Positions 1 to 8,485 of a DNA stretch of 21,834 nucleotides are shown piece by piece. The position numbers and the translations under genes are program-made. Origin of the DNA: AM-2324 sp042091035. GTDB taxonomy: Bacteria; Bacteroidota; Bacteroidia; Chitinophagales; Saprospiraceae. How positions within the stretch are numbered: position 1 is the stretch's first letter; each line of letters starts with the position of its first letter. The notes under the pieces are model-generated. The model saw nothing but the letters and a program-made list of their open reading frames with translations. It did no database searches and was not told the DNA's origin. The stretch lies in contig JBELIG010000029.1 of the NCBI GenBank assembly GCA_042091035.1, positions 1 to 21,834 of the forward strand, read 5' to 3'.

Positions 1-87
1 TGAAATTTATTTATAATATTTTATACTCTTTGTTTTTTTTTCTATATAATAATATTATTTTTGAAAATAGTACAAAATCCACGGACC

Positions 88-2697
88 ATGAACCTTTCTA
101 CTCTTATGCAGCGTGCTGCAAGAATATGCAGTTTTCTGCTCGTTATGCTGTTTTCGACCAATTTATTTGGTGTTGATTATGTCAAGGTCGTAAGACTTGA
201 AGTCCAGATAGGTGATACACTTGTTTATGACTTTTATGCAGAATGCCTTACTTCGCCACCAGAAATAGAGTTTCATACTTTCAATCCGATCTTTGGAAAT
301 GCGACAATTGATCCTGGGTTTAATAATCCTTGGCATTATGGTCAGTGTTTTTCAGGAACTCATACCGTAGAATATATACCTAACGTAAGTCAAGTCCAGC
401 GAGATACTTTTTATATAGCATATGATATTAAAAATTCTGACAATCTTATAGATGAATATTTCGATATTATTATTATCGATATCGTTAGTAATTCCATAAG
501 GGCGAATAATGATTATGCGACCACGACAATCAACAATTCTGTTACGATTGACGTCCTAGCGAATGATGAATCTGATTTTGATGGAGTTGTTTTAGATTTC
601 ATTGCCTTGCAAAATAATGGTTCTTGTACTACCGACTCAAACAATAATCTAGTCTTTACACCTGCACAGGATTTTCATGGGGTTGCTACTATTGAATATA
701 CTGCCTGTAATAGTGATGGATCTTGTGATGTAGCATCAGTATATATTGGAGTTGATAATGAGCTCTCTGAAACTTTGGATCTCTTTGTCCATGAAAATAA
801 GGATTTGGTTGTATATGACGCTTTAGAAGATTATTCAGTTTCAACTGCACCTTTGCATGGTACATTTGAGTACCTCCCAGATTATGGTTTTCATTTGTAT
901 ACTCCAGATTTAGGGGTAGTGAATGTTACGGATGTTGTAGTTTTACAAGCGAGCAGTGGAGACTCTATTATAGAAAAGGAGTTAATTTTTGATATCATTA
1001 ATAATCCAACACCAAATATACTAACGAAAGAAGATAATTTCTGGGCGTGTGAGTCGGATTATATTGATTTTTCTGTGCTTTCAAATGATCTTATTCCTTC
1101 TATGTCTATTGCAATAGTAGGTCAACCTACTTATGGCGAGTCAAATTATCTAGGCAATGGACAAATGGATTACAGTGTATACCCAGAAACAACTGCAAAG
1201 AAAAGAGATGTAGCCATTTATAGAGCTGCTGCTTTCAACTGGTCTTGGATAGAATATTCTAAAATAAATTTCCATATTGATGAGTTCCTTCCCAATGAAG
1301 TCACTTACAAATTAAAGACTACTAAAAACGTACCCTTGGTGCTTGAGTATAATACATTGCTTATGCACCCCATAGAGATGTCCGTAGAGTCTGAACCAGC
1401 TATGCCTGGCGCTCCTCAATTAGAGTTGCTAGAAAATAGTTATACATGGAATAATCAAACCTGTACTGGCGGACGTATGGTTGTTTTTACACCATTGCCC
1501 GATATGGCTTACACAGAAGAGTTTAAACTTGTATATAGTCCAGGAAATGATAACGAATACACTATAAAGGTAGAGGTAGAGGTTGTCGACGGTGAAGATA
1601 ATGCAACACTTGATTGTATAGGAAATAATTGTGTTTGGCCGGGGGATATGGATAATAATGGTGTTGTTGATGCTAGAGATATTCTACTATTAGGATATGG
1701 GATAGGATCTGTTGGTACACCTAGAGAGGCTGGTAATAATGAATGGTTTGGGCAATATTCTGATTCATGGGAAGCTCCTGTTTACGGAACACCAATTGAT
1801 TATAAATATTTAGATTCAAATGGTGACGGACAAGTAGATTACACAGATACTGTTGCTGTTTTTAATAATTATGGCCTAGAAAGTGATATATACCCTTCCA
1901 GAATTTATGGTGTAGGAAATGTAAATGTTGATGCTAGTTATGGAGAAGGCACTATGTTAGAACGTGCACCATTATATTTTTTCCCACATCCTGATAATCC
2001 TTATGGAGATCTATATATAGGTGATGTTTTATTATCAGATATACATCTAGGTATTAGAGAAAAACAAGCTAGGGATATTCATGGATTAGCCTTTACCTTA
2101 ACTTATGAAACTTTGCAATTGGATTCTACTTCAGTTAGCATTAATTTTGATAAGAGTTCATGGCTGACTCAGAATTCTTCAGTTATTGAAATGACTGAAT
2201 CTCCGAAGAATGGATTTCTAGATGCTGCTTTAACAAGAACACATTCCAATAGTATTTCTGGATTTGGTAAAATTGGACAAGCAGAGTTTATAATTATTAT
2301 AGATGTAGATGGTGTCAAATCCGATAGGACTGAGATGGAATTCAAGATGGATGGTATTACAATTATGGATGGTAGTGGGGAGTTAATGCATTACCCACCA
2401 ACAACATTTTCTGTTCCTGTCTATACGGGTAATACAGAACATATAAGTCCTACTTTATTAGCTTATCCCAATCCTACAGAAGGCGTTTTTAATCTTCACT
2501 TAAATGGAGGTTTAGATAAGATTATTGAGAGTTATGAAATATTTTCTTTGGACGGAAAGCTCGTAAAGAGTGAAAATTCGATTAATTCAAAATCAAGAAT
2601 GATTGATCTTTCTGGTAACACAGCTGGTGTATATGCTGTCAAAGTTATTACAACGACTGGTATAGTTCTTAATCAAAAGATAGAGATTATTGAATAA
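88..2697 (+). CDS. Secreted Ig-like/dockerin-like protein with T9SS C-terminal sorting domain
   Basis: Large exported protein, probably a cell-surface or released cargo of the type IX secretion system. I chose the ATG at 88 over the TTG at 61 because it directly precedes a good signal peptide (residues 1-28: basic start, hydrophobic ICSFLLVMLF, end near NLFG). About 869 residues. Around 138-225 is an Ig-like/cadherin-like domain of the Big_9 kind (ANNDYATTTINNSVTIDVLA start, FTPAQDFHGVATIEY end). Less regular beta-rich segments with the same flavour follow to about 500. Residues about 516-600 hold two calcium-loop motifs, DMDNNGVVDARD and DSNGDGQVDYTD, resembling a dockerin or EF-hand pair. 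Residues about 788-869 (AYPNPTEGVF ... GVYAVKV) match the type A T9SS sorting domain (TIGR04183). No catalytic domain is visible, so the role is unknown: adhesion or matrix is an inference. It is a lone gene ended by a strong hairpin. Confidence 0.9.
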   Translation: MNLSTLMQRAARICSFLLVMLFSTNLFGVDYVKVVRLEVQIGDTLVYDFYAECLTSPPEIEFHTFNPIFGNATIDPGFNNPWHYGQCFSGTHTVEYIPNVSQVQRDTFYIAYDIKNSDNLIDEYFDIIIIDIVSNSIRANNDYATTTINNSVTIDVLANDESDFDGVVLDFIALQNNGSCTTDSNNNLVFTPAQDFHGVATIEYTACNSDGSCDVASVYIGVDNELSETLDLFVHENKDLVVYDALEDYSVSTAPLHGTFEYLPDYGFHLYTPDLGVVNVTDVVVLQASSGDSIIEKELIFDIINNPTPNILTKEDNFWACESDYIDFSVLSNDLIPSMSIAIVGQPTYGESNYLGNGQMDYSVYPETTAKKRDVAIYRAAAFNWSWIEYSKINFHIDEFLPNEVTYKLKTTKNVPLVLEYNTLLMHPIEMSVESEPAMPGAPQLELLENSYTWNNQTCTGGRMVVFTPLPDMAYTEEFKLVYSPGNDNEYTIKVEVEVVDGEDNATLDCIGNNCVWPGDMDNNGVVDARDILLLGYGIGSVGTPREAGNNEWFGQYSDSWEAPVYGTPIDYKYLDSNGDGQVDYTDTVAVFNNYGLESDIYPSRIYGVGNVNVDASYGEGTMLERAPLYFFPHPDNPYGDLYIGDVLLSDIHLGIREKQARDIHGLAFTLTYETLQLDSTSVSINFDKSSWLTQNSSVIEMTESPKNGFLDAALTRTHSNSISGFGKIGQAEFIIIIDVDGVKSDRTEMEFKMDGITIMDGSGELMHYPPTTFSVPVYTGNTEHISPTLLAYPNPTEGVFNLHLNGGLDKIIESYEIFSLDGKLVKSENSINSKSRMIDLSGNTAGVYAVKVITTTGIVLNQKIEIIE

Positions 2698-2728
2698 TTA
2701 GCTATACAGAATATAGCACCTAGCTAAT

Positions 2729-2765
2729 AAAAAAGCCTTTTGCAAAGTTTGCAAAAGGCTTTTTT
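2729..2765. terminator. Bidirectional intrinsic terminator
   Basis: Perfect 18-bp inverted repeat: left arm AAAAAAGCCTTTTGCAAA (2729-2746), one spacer base, right arm 2748-2765 ending in six T. The A-run on one side and T-run on the other let it work in both directions. It lies 31 bp after the stop of the secreted protein gene and downstream of the convergent LytTR regulator gene. Confidence 0.9.
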
Positions 2766-2774
2766 ATTGAGAAA

Positions 2775-2799
2775 GGCTAACCAGAAAATCTGATTAGCC
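2775..2799 (-). terminator. Probable second hairpin terminator of the two-component operon
   Basis: GGCTAACCAGA (2775-2785) faces TCTGATTAGCC (2789-2799) across a 3-nt loop, with one mismatch in 11 pairs. Read on the minus strand the stem is followed by TTTCT, a weak U-tract. It would be the first terminator met by transcripts coming from the response-regulator gene, ahead of the stronger two-way hairpin at 2729-2765. A regulatory rather than terminating role cannot be excluded. Confidence 0.5.
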
Positions 2800-2898
2800 T
2801 TAAATGCTCATGGGATTATAAAAAAAATATAATCTAATCTAATTGGAAAACAACACTTTGTCAAGTTTTTTAGCACGATATGTCCGATGAATGGTACA

Positions 2899-3642
2899 TT
2901 AAAGTCTTTTTTTGTTTACAATCTCTAGAAGATCATCTTTATAGTTTTTGCCAATAGGGAGATTTTTTGTTTGTCCCTTTTCCGTAACCTCCACCATATT
3001 TCCAACAAGAGCATTGATCTCATCTAAATTGACGATATATGATCTATGTATCCTTTTGAATATATTTGAAGGCATCTTCGCTTCTAAACTTTTCATAGTC
3101 TGTAAGGTGATAACTCGACTATCTTTGCAGCGAATGATTACATAATCTTTTAGACCTTCTATATAGATGATTTCCGAGTAATGTATCTTGATCAGTTTTT
3201 TATCTGATTTTACAAATATAAAATCATCTTTCTCTCCATCGGGGTTGTCAACGATTTCTGCTGTTTCCGAAGTATCTCCCGAAAGAAGTTGTTGCATTTC
3301 TAATGCTCTATTTACGGCTTTCATAAACCGATCCAATGAAATAGGCTTTAATAAATAGTCTAAAGCATCTAACTCAAATCCCTCTATGGCATAATTGGGA
3401 TATGCTGTAGTGAATACAACCATCGGAGGATTACTTAGTGATTTCAAGAAATCTGTTCCGGTAATTTGTGGCATTTGAATATCCAGGAACATTAAATCAA
3501 TCTTATTGCTTTGCAATTCATTATTTGCCTCCAAGGCATTACTACATTTTGCAATTAAATTGAGTTCAGGAATTTGTTCGATATAGGTTTCAAGTATATC
3601 TCTTGCCAACGGCTCGTCATCTACAATTATAGTGTTTAGCAT
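2899..3642 (-). CDS. LytTR-family response regulator
   Basis: DNA-binding response regulator of the LytR/AlgR class, 247 residues. The receiver domain spans about 1-120: acidic pair D8-D9, phosphoacceptor D54 in FLDIQMP, conserved Thr near 78 (VVFTTAYP) and Lys99 (YLLKP). A short linker rich in D/E/S follows. The LytTR DNA-binding domain spans about 138-245 (FVKSDKKLIKIHYSEIIYIE, then FKRIHRSYIVNL, then LPIGKNY), all classic family landmarks. It starts 11 bp after the stop of the upstream histidine kinase gene, so the two are co-transcribed and surely form a pair. Its targets cannot be read from this window. All key receiver residues are intact. Confidence 0.96.
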   Translation of the reverse strand: MLNTIIVDDEPLARDILETYIEQIPELNLIAKCSNALEANNELQSNKIDLMFLDIQMPQITGTDFLKSLSNPPMVVFTTAYPNYAIEGFELDALDYLLKPISLDRFMKAVNRALEMQQLLSGDTSETAEIVDNPDGEKDDFIFVKSDKKLIKIHYSEIIYIEGLKDYVIIRCKDSRVITLQTMKSLEAKMPSNIFKRIHRSYIVNLDEINALVGNMVEVTEKGQTKNLPIGKNYKDDLLEIVNKKRL

Positions 3643-3653
3643 ATTTATTTATT

Positions 3654-4694
3654 TTAGTCTAAGTTCATTAATAATTTGATCTCGTAGGTCTTTGGACTTT
3701 CCTTGATCTCCAATTTATATTTATTGGGATACAATATTTCCAATCTTCTTTTTACATTAACCAAACCTATACCACCACTTTTTACTTTTCTGGAAATACT
3801 AGGTATCTGGCTTTGCTTACTGTTTACTACTGAAAATTGAATGTCAGTATCTTGGATATCTAAGAATATGTGTACAAAGCCTTCTTCAATATTTGCATTA
3901 ATTCCATGCTTGAAACTGTTTTCTATAAACGCTATAAAAAGAAGCGGTGCAATTTCTTGATTTCTTATTTGTCCTTTCACATTCAATTGTACGTCTATAC
4001 CTTGAGGTTGTCTAAGCATTTCAAGCTCTAGATAATTCTGTAAAAAGTTAATCTCTTTCCGCAGGGTTACCTTTTTTTCATTACACTCATAGAGCATGTA
4101 ACGCATCATCTCAGAAAGTTTGAGTACGATTTCTGGTGCTTTTTCGGACTTTTTAAGTGTTAAGGCATATAAATTATTCAGGGTATTAAACAAGAAATGC
4201 GGATTTACCTGTGTTTTCAGAAATTGAAGTTCAGACTCAATATTCTTCCGCTCTAGTTCCTGTGTTTGCTGATTCTGCCTAAGCCAGTCTGTGACGATAT
4301 TAAGCATAGTACTTATACTCACAATCAAAAAGGATTGACCGAATGCCCAGTTGATATTTTTAAGGATATCGTACTGAATATCTTCGTATGCAAAAAATAT
4401 AAAGTAGGAGGCTAAAGACTGTATTGGTGTCACAATACCTACCATGAGTAATAAACTACCCAAATACGTAAAGTAGTTTTTAGTCCTCAAAAAGGAAGGT
4501 ATAAGATATAATAGGTTCAAATAAACCAATATTCCGTAGAAAATTAAGTTTGCAAATTCATTTGAAAGCGCAATTAAGCTTAATCCTTTTCCATCAGTCA
4601 GATTAAGTCCTAGGAATAATACAATCCAAAAAGCACTATGATATATATAGCGATTCGTTGCAACATTATAAGCCTTGTCTGTTATGTTTTGCAT
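3654..4694 (-). CDS. LytS/YehU-family sensor histidine kinase
   Basis: Membrane sensor kinase of the His_kinase (PF06580) group, 346 residues. The N-terminal half has about four hydrophobic segments (roughly 18-32, 46-66, 76-102, 118-134) and no large extracellular loop. A helical linker rich in Q/E (138-160) leads into the phosphoacceptor motif QVNPHFLFNTLNNLYAL, with H166. The ATPase part shows the N-box (FIAFIENSFKHGI, N259) and a glycine box (GGIGLVNVKRRLEILYP, 307-323). It phosphorylates the LytTR regulator encoded 11 bp downstream. The lack of a periplasmic sensor domain suggests that it senses something in or at the membrane, which is inference. It is divergent from fabD across 195 bp; I saw no convincing promoter on its side. 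Confidence 0.95.
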   Translation of the reverse strand: MQNITDKAYNVATNRYIYHSAFWIVLFLGLNLTDGKGLSLIALSNEFANLIFYGILVYLNLLYLIPSFLRTKNYFTYLGSLLLMVGIVTPIQSLASYFIFFAYEDIQYDILKNINWAFGQSFLIVSISTMLNIVTDWLRQNQQTQELERKNIESELQFLKTQVNPHFLFNTLNNLYALTLKKSEKAPEIVLKLSEMMRYMLYECNEKKVTLRKEINFLQNYLELEMLRQPQGIDVQLNVKGQIRNQEIAPLLFIAFIENSFKHGINANIEEGFVHIFLDIQDTDIQFSVVNSKQSQIPSISRKVKSGGIGLVNVKRRLEILYPNKYKLEIKESPKTYEIKLLMNLD

Positions 4695-4842
4695 GCATTA
4701 AAATTAACAGCTCCAAAATATATTCTTTTCACTACAATTTTAAATCGAATGGATGTACTATGAGTTTAATCGGATTAAATAGGCTTTTTTTTCTATGATT
4801 TTTTGAGCAAAAACATAAATACTAATATTTTAAACATATTCT

Positions 4843-4850
4843 TATATTTG
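4843..4850 (+). promoter_or_regulatory. Putative Bacteroidota -7 box for fabD
   Basis: TATATTTG is an exact match to the Bacteroidota -7 consensus TAnnTTTG and lies 39 bp before the fabD ATG. No good TTG -33 element sits at the usual distance; the nearest, at about 4803-4805, is too far. The box alone is therefore the evidence. Confidence 0.5.
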
Positions 4851-4889
4851 GGCTTCAATTAAATTTTTTAACTATTAACCTGCTTAATT

Positions 4890-5768
4890 ATGAAAGCTTT
4901 TGTTTTTCCTGGACAGGCTTCTCAGTTTGAAGGAATGGGGAAGGATATGTATGAATCATCAGACCTTGCAAAGGAAATGTTTGATCGTGCAAATGAGGTA
5001 TTAGGCTTTGATATAACTAAGGTTATGTTCGAAGGAACTGCTGAAGAACTTAAAGAAACTAAAATCACTCAACCAGCTGTATTTTTACATTCTGTAATAA
5101 AGGCTAAGCTGGCTGGAGCGGATTTTAAGCCTGATATGGTAGCTGGGCATAGTCTGGGTGAATTGTCAGCTCTAGTAGCTGTAAATGCTTTATCCTTTGA
5201 TGATGGTCTAAAGCTTGTTCAAAAGCGAGCTAATGCTATGCAAAAAGCTTGTGAGGCGGAGGAGAGTACCATGGCAGCAATTGTAGGTCTTGAAGATCAA
5301 CAAGTTGAAGATATCTGCAATGAGGTGACAGAAGTAGTTGTTGCAGCAAATTTTAACTGTCCTGGTCAGGTAGTTATTTCAGGTTCAATAGAAGGGGTAA
5401 ATAAGGCTTGTGAAAAATTAAAAGAAGCTGGAGCCAAACGAGCAATCGTTCTTCAGGTTGGAGGCGCCTTCCATTCTCCCTTAATGTTGCCCGCTCAAGA
5501 AGAACTTGGAAAAGCAATTGATGATACGGATTTCTCTGCACCCGCTTGTCCTATTTATCAAAATGTTACAGCTAAGGCAACTACAGATGTTGAAGAAATA
5601 AAATTGAATCTTAAAAAACAATTAACAGGTTCAGTTCGTTGGACTGATACCATGAAGCAGATGATTGCAGATGGTGCTAGTGAATATATCGAAGTAGGTG
5701 GAACTGGAAAGGTTTTGAGAGGATTCATTATGAGAATCGATAGACGATTTCCAAATTCGGCCTTATAA
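4890..5768 (+). CDS. fabD: Malonyl-CoA:acyl-carrier-protein transacylase
   Basis: Transfers the malonyl group from CoA to ACP, the entry step of type II fatty-acid synthesis in the cytoplasm. 292 residues, close to the family norm of about 300-310. The family landmarks are in order: FPGQASQFEGMG at the N terminus, nucleophile Ser88 in GHSLGE, Arg113 (QKRANAMQ) that binds the malonyl carboxylate, and catalytic His195 in AFHSPLM, with GQVVISG between. The ATG is preceded by an AT-rich leader without a Shine-Dalgarno, usual for Bacteroidota. The yqgE-like gene starts 10 bp after the stop, so the two are probably one operon. Nothing is missing or unusual. Confidence 0.97.
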   Translation: MKAFVFPGQASQFEGMGKDMYESSDLAKEMFDRANEVLGFDITKVMFEGTAEELKETKITQPAVFLHSVIKAKLAGADFKPDMVAGHSLGELSALVAVNALSFDDGLKLVQKRANAMQKACEAEESTMAAIVGLEDQQVEDICNEVTEVVVAANFNCPGQVVISGSIEGVNKACEKLKEAGAKRAIVLQVGGAFHSPLMLPAQEELGKAIDDTDFSAPACPIYQNVTAKATTDVEEIKLNLKKQLTGSVRWTDTMKQMIADGASEYIEVGGTGKVLRGFIMRIDRRFPNSAL

Positions 5769-5778
5769 ATAGAATTTG

Positions 5779-6339
5779 ATGATAGACTACAAACTAAAGA
5801 GAGGACAAATTTTAGTTGCTGATCCATTCATGGATGAGTCCGTATTCAAACGGGCAGCAATTTATATGTGTGAGCATAATAAAGAAGGCTCTCTTGGTTT
5901 TATTCTTAACAAACAACTAGACTTTGCAATTCAGGAACTAGTTTTAGATTTTCCAGAATTCGATAGTAAAGTATATTATGGTGGCCCTGTATCTACAGAT
6001 ACTATTCATTATATACATACTAAAGGCGATATCCTTGACAATTCAATTGCAATAAATAAAGGGATATACTGGGGAGGAGATTTTGCAAAATTGAAGTTAT
6101 TCATTGAGAAGGGCTTAATTCAGCCTAATGAAATACGGTTCTACCTTGGTTATTCTGGCTGGGAACCTCAGCAAATAGCTCAAGAAATAGAGGCGGGTTC
6201 ATGGATCGTAGCCGATACAGATCCAAACTACATCTTCGCCAAACGTTGGTCTGTGCTCTGGAATAAGATTTTAGAAGATGCTGGAGGTTCTAAAGCTTTG
6301 ATAGCTAAAATGAACAATCCTCATTTCATGATGAATTAA
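5779..6339 (+). CDS. YqgE/AlgH family protein (UPF0301/DUF179)
   Basis: 186-residue cytoplasmic protein of the YqgE/AlgH family. The match rests on the start (KRGQILVADPFMDESVFKRA), the GSLGFILNK segment, VYYGGPV, and the later FYLGYSGWEPQQ followed by GSW. The molecular function of the family is not settled; AlgH was named from Pseudomonas alginate regulation. I start it at the ATG at 5779 rather than the TTG three bases earlier. It lies 10 bp after fabD and should be co-transcribed. Its TAA stop runs directly into the A-tract of the terminator hairpin. Confidence 0.92.
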   Translation: MIDYKLKRGQILVADPFMDESVFKRAAIYMCEHNKEGSLGFILNKQLDFAIQELVLDFPEFDSKVYYGGPVSTDTIHYIHTKGDILDNSIAINKGIYWGGDFAKLKLFIEKGLIQPNEIRFYLGYSGWEPQQIAQEIEAGSWIVADTDPNYIFAKRWSVLWNKILEDAGGSKALIAKMNNPHFMMN

Positions 6340-6378
6340 AAAAAAGCCCGCTGATGAGATTATCAGCGGGCTTTTTTT
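6339..6378. terminator. Bidirectional terminator between yqgE-like and M23 genes
   Basis: A-tract plus GCCCGCTGAT (to 6355), 6-nt loop, then ATCAGCGGGC (6362-6371) and seven T. The stem is perfect and GC-rich at its core. The stop codons of the two convergent genes (6337-6339 and 6377-6379, minus strand) form the two ends of the hairpin, so it serves both with no spare bases. Confidence 0.95.
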
Positions 6379-7708
6379 AATTGACAACCAAGGTTGTATC
6401 CAATTCAGATAGGCTTTCTTCTTTGGGTAATTCTAAGCCCAGTTCTTCTAAGTACAAATCCCGTACTAAAAAGAAGGAGTCTAATGCTTCAGCTGGCAAT
6501 GGATCTGGTGGCGGGAATCGGAGCGATAGGTGGTTTACCTGTCTTCCATTCTTCCAAAACCTAAAGCAAACATGTGGACCTGTAGCAAGACCTGTAGATC
6601 CTACATATCCTATTACTTGTCCTTGTTTTACATGAGAACCCCGATTTACCCCACTTGCAAATTTTTGCATATGCAGGTATTGCGTAGAATATACTTTATC
6701 ATGTTTTATCTTGACGTAATTTCCATTTCCACGGGAGTAACCTTTTTTACTTACAATACCATCAGCAACAGCAAATATTGGAGTGCCGTAAGGGGCTGCA
6801 TAATCCGTTCCTAAATGGGGTTTTACACGTTTTTGAACCGGATGGAATCTTCTTAAATTGTAGCGAGAAGAAATTCTAGAATACTTTACAGGCGCTTTAA
6901 GAAATGTCTTTGCCATAGGTCGACCTTGTTCATCATAATAACCTTCAAGACCAGCTTTATCAAAGAAAATTGCAAAGTAATCATTTCCAGATGTTTTATA
7001 ATGTGCAGCTTTTACCATCTCTATTCCTGCACTTTGTCCATCAACGTATTTCTCATCATAGACTAGATTGAAAATATCTCCTTTATTGATGTGATGAAAA
7101 TCTACAGACCACTGAAGGGCATCCTCCATTTTTGCAGTCAATTCATAGCTTACTCCGGCATCTGTCATTGCCTGCCAAAGGCTTGACTCAATTGAACCAT
7201 TGAGTTTGGCAGAATTAATTTCTATTGGTTTTTGTACTAATTCAATATTTTGTTCACCCTTTAGCTCATATACTACATAGGATTCTATATTAGGTTCATA
7301 TATGAAGTAATCGGCTCCCTTACTTGTATCCTGTGTCAAAAGTGTAAAAGGCTTGTCTGCTCTCAATTGTCGGATATCGAAAACATCTTTACTTTTTATT
7401 GCAAGCGCATCAATTTGCTGATAATTTACTCCGTGCTTAAGAAGTATATCTGCAAGGAACTGGTTGCGCTGTATGGTATCTGTAATTACAGAATCAAAGG
7501 TGTCTAAAACAAAGCCAAATCGTTCCTCAGGAATGGTAATTAGCAAGGAACCCAATTCTATTTTTGATGCTTTTAGTGCTGAAGCTTGTAGGTTCTCTTT
7601 TTTGAAGTCCTTATTTCCTTGAAAGTAAATGGTAAAGGCCGCAATGACTACTAGTACACCTAGGACGGCTCCGTACTTTTTAAAAAATGATTGATTCTTA
7701 TTTGTCAC
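6377..7708 (-). CDS. Membrane-anchored M23 (LytM-type) peptidase with Csd3/MepM-like N-terminal region
   Basis: Probable cell-wall endopeptidase, 443 residues, about the length of E. coli MepM. An N-terminal helix (about 13-29, AVLGVLVVIAAFTIYF) anchors it facing the periplasm. Residues about 60-155 look like the LysM/OapA-like module (QFLADILLKHGVNYQQIDAL), and 170-265 like the Csd3 N2 domain. The M23 domain is about 280-395: zinc ligands H298 and D302 in HLGTD, H346 in QYLHM and H379 in GPHVCFRFW. The residue that should be the last zinc ligand, the second His of HxH, is Cys381. I recall this HVC form from other Bacteroidota members, so it is probably lineage-typical, but activity should not be assumed. 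Start codon is GTG (7706-7708); no better ATG is close. A promoter with TATATTTG lies 55 bp upstream. Confidence 0.93.
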   Translation of the reverse strand: MTNKNQSFFKKYGAVLGVLVVIAAFTIYFQGNKDFKKENLQASALKASKIELGSLLITIPEERFGFVLDTFDSVITDTIQRNQFLADILLKHGVNYQQIDALAIKSKDVFDIRQLRADKPFTLLTQDTSKGADYFIYEPNIESYVVYELKGEQNIELVQKPIEINSAKLNGSIESSLWQAMTDAGVSYELTAKMEDALQWSVDFHHINKGDIFNLVYDEKYVDGQSAGIEMVKAAHYKTSGNDYFAIFFDKAGLEGYYDEQGRPMAKTFLKAPVKYSRISSRYNLRRFHPVQKRVKPHLGTDYAAPYGTPIFAVADGIVSKKGYSRGNGNYVKIKHDKVYSTQYLHMQKFASGVNRGSHVKQGQVIGYVGSTGLATGPHVCFRFWKNGRQVNHLSLRFPPPDPLPAEALDSFFLVRDLYLEELGLELPKEESLSELDTTLVVN

Positions 7709-7762
7709 AATTAAAGTTTTGACTCGGTGCTCTTAATCTATGTAAGGAAGATAGGTGTTAGA

Positions 7763-7793
7763 CAAATATAGGTTATAAGGGTATTAAGCCCAA
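7763..7793 (-). promoter_or_regulatory. Bacteroidota-type promoter for the M23 peptidase gene
   Basis: On the minus strand, TTG (7791-7793 read as CAA on plus) is followed after 20 bp by TATATTTG (7763-7770 on plus as CAAATATA). Both elements and the spacing fit the TTG-N17-23-TAnnTTTG model known for Flavobacteriia and Bacteroides. The box ends 55 bp before the GTG start. Confidence 0.65.
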
Positions 7794-7817
7794 TTATATA
7801 ATCTAAAAATTCTAACA

Positions 7818-8402
7818 TTAACACTTTTCGAAGGCAAAAATTAATTCACTACCTAGTCGAGCTTTAATAGAGATTTGGGAATTTTCTAAGCGATGGATTT
7901 TAAACAAGCCTCTAAATAAGGATTCATATTCTTCTTTACTACCACCAAATGGAGGTCCCTCCATATCAAATTTTCTATTGAATAGTAGACCCATTATATG
8001 CCCGCTTTGCACTAATAATTCATAGGCTTTTATGCAATAAGATTTTCTCAGTTCGACTGGTATAGCGCAAAAGAAGGTTTGTTCTATAATAAAGTCAAAT
8101 TGTTGCTTTATGTCAAAGAAGTTTATGTGGAGTATCTGGTCTTTAGGGAAATTAGGATTTCTTTTTTTAAAAGCCTCTAATGGTTGTTTTGCCCAATCAC
8201 AAATAAAAACATTCACGTAACCATATTCTTCAAAGAGTGTAGCTGCTTCATAAGCATTTCCAGCCCCAGGGATTAGTATCTTATCTTCCTTAGAACAATT
8301 GGTTAACACTAATTCCATAATTGCAGGAGCAGGAGCTTTTAGATCCCAGCCTGTTTGGTCGAGTTGCCAACGGTTTTCCCAGTACTTTTCGTCCAGCATC
8401 AT
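7818..8402 (-). CDS. SAM-dependent methyltransferase, thiopurine methyltransferase (TPMT) family
   Basis: 194-residue cytoplasmic methyltransferase. The opening KYWENRWQLDQTGWDLKAPA is the TPMT-family signature, with Trp8, Trp12 and Trp19. The SAM-binding glycine motif is LIPGAGNAYEA (44-54), then CDWAKQPLEAF (69-78), where the acidic residue would hold the SAM ribose. FDFIIEQTFFCAIP and the GPPFGGSKEEY segment are further family matches. In this family bacterial substrates range from thiols and selenium or tellurium compounds to halides; the sequence does not tell which, so thiopurines are not implied. The ATG at 8402 is followed by a second Met codon, either of which could start. It is divergent from purM across 83 bp. 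Confidence 0.88.
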   Translation of the reverse strand: MMLDEKYWENRWQLDQTGWDLKAPAPAIMELVLTNCSKEDKILIPGAGNAYEAATLFEEYGYVNVFICDWAKQPLEAFKKRNPNFPKDQILHINFFDIKQQFDFIIEQTFFCAIPVELRKSYCIKAYELLVQSGHIMGLLFNRKFDMEGPPFGGSKEEYESLFRGLFKIHRLENSQISIKARLGSELIFAFEKC

Positions 8403-8461
8403 TATTTATATTTCTGCTTCAAAATATAAAACATAAGGTAGCGAATTGTTTACTTTAATTT

Positions 8462-8469
8462 TATCTTTG
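8462..8469 (+). promoter_or_regulatory. Putative -7 box for purM
   Basis: TATCTTTG matches TAnnTTTG exactly and sits 16 bp before the purM ATG, implying a very short leader. A TTG at 8446-8448 is only 13 bp upstream, closer than the usual 17-23, so the -33 element is doubtful. A short leader leaves no room for a purine riboswitch. Confidence 0.45.
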
Positions 8470-8485
8470 AGGGCAAACTTAGAAT

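Noticed and set aside
61..87. TTG start extending the secreted protein by nine residues
   Set aside because: The ATG at 88 gives a normal signal peptide; the extension adds polar residues ahead of it and has no start-site support.
2814..2834. GATTATA / TATAATC inverted repeat with a seven-A loop after the LytTR gene
   Set aside because: Short and AT-rich, and no U-tract follows the stem in the minus direction; the hairpins at 2729-2799 are better terminators.
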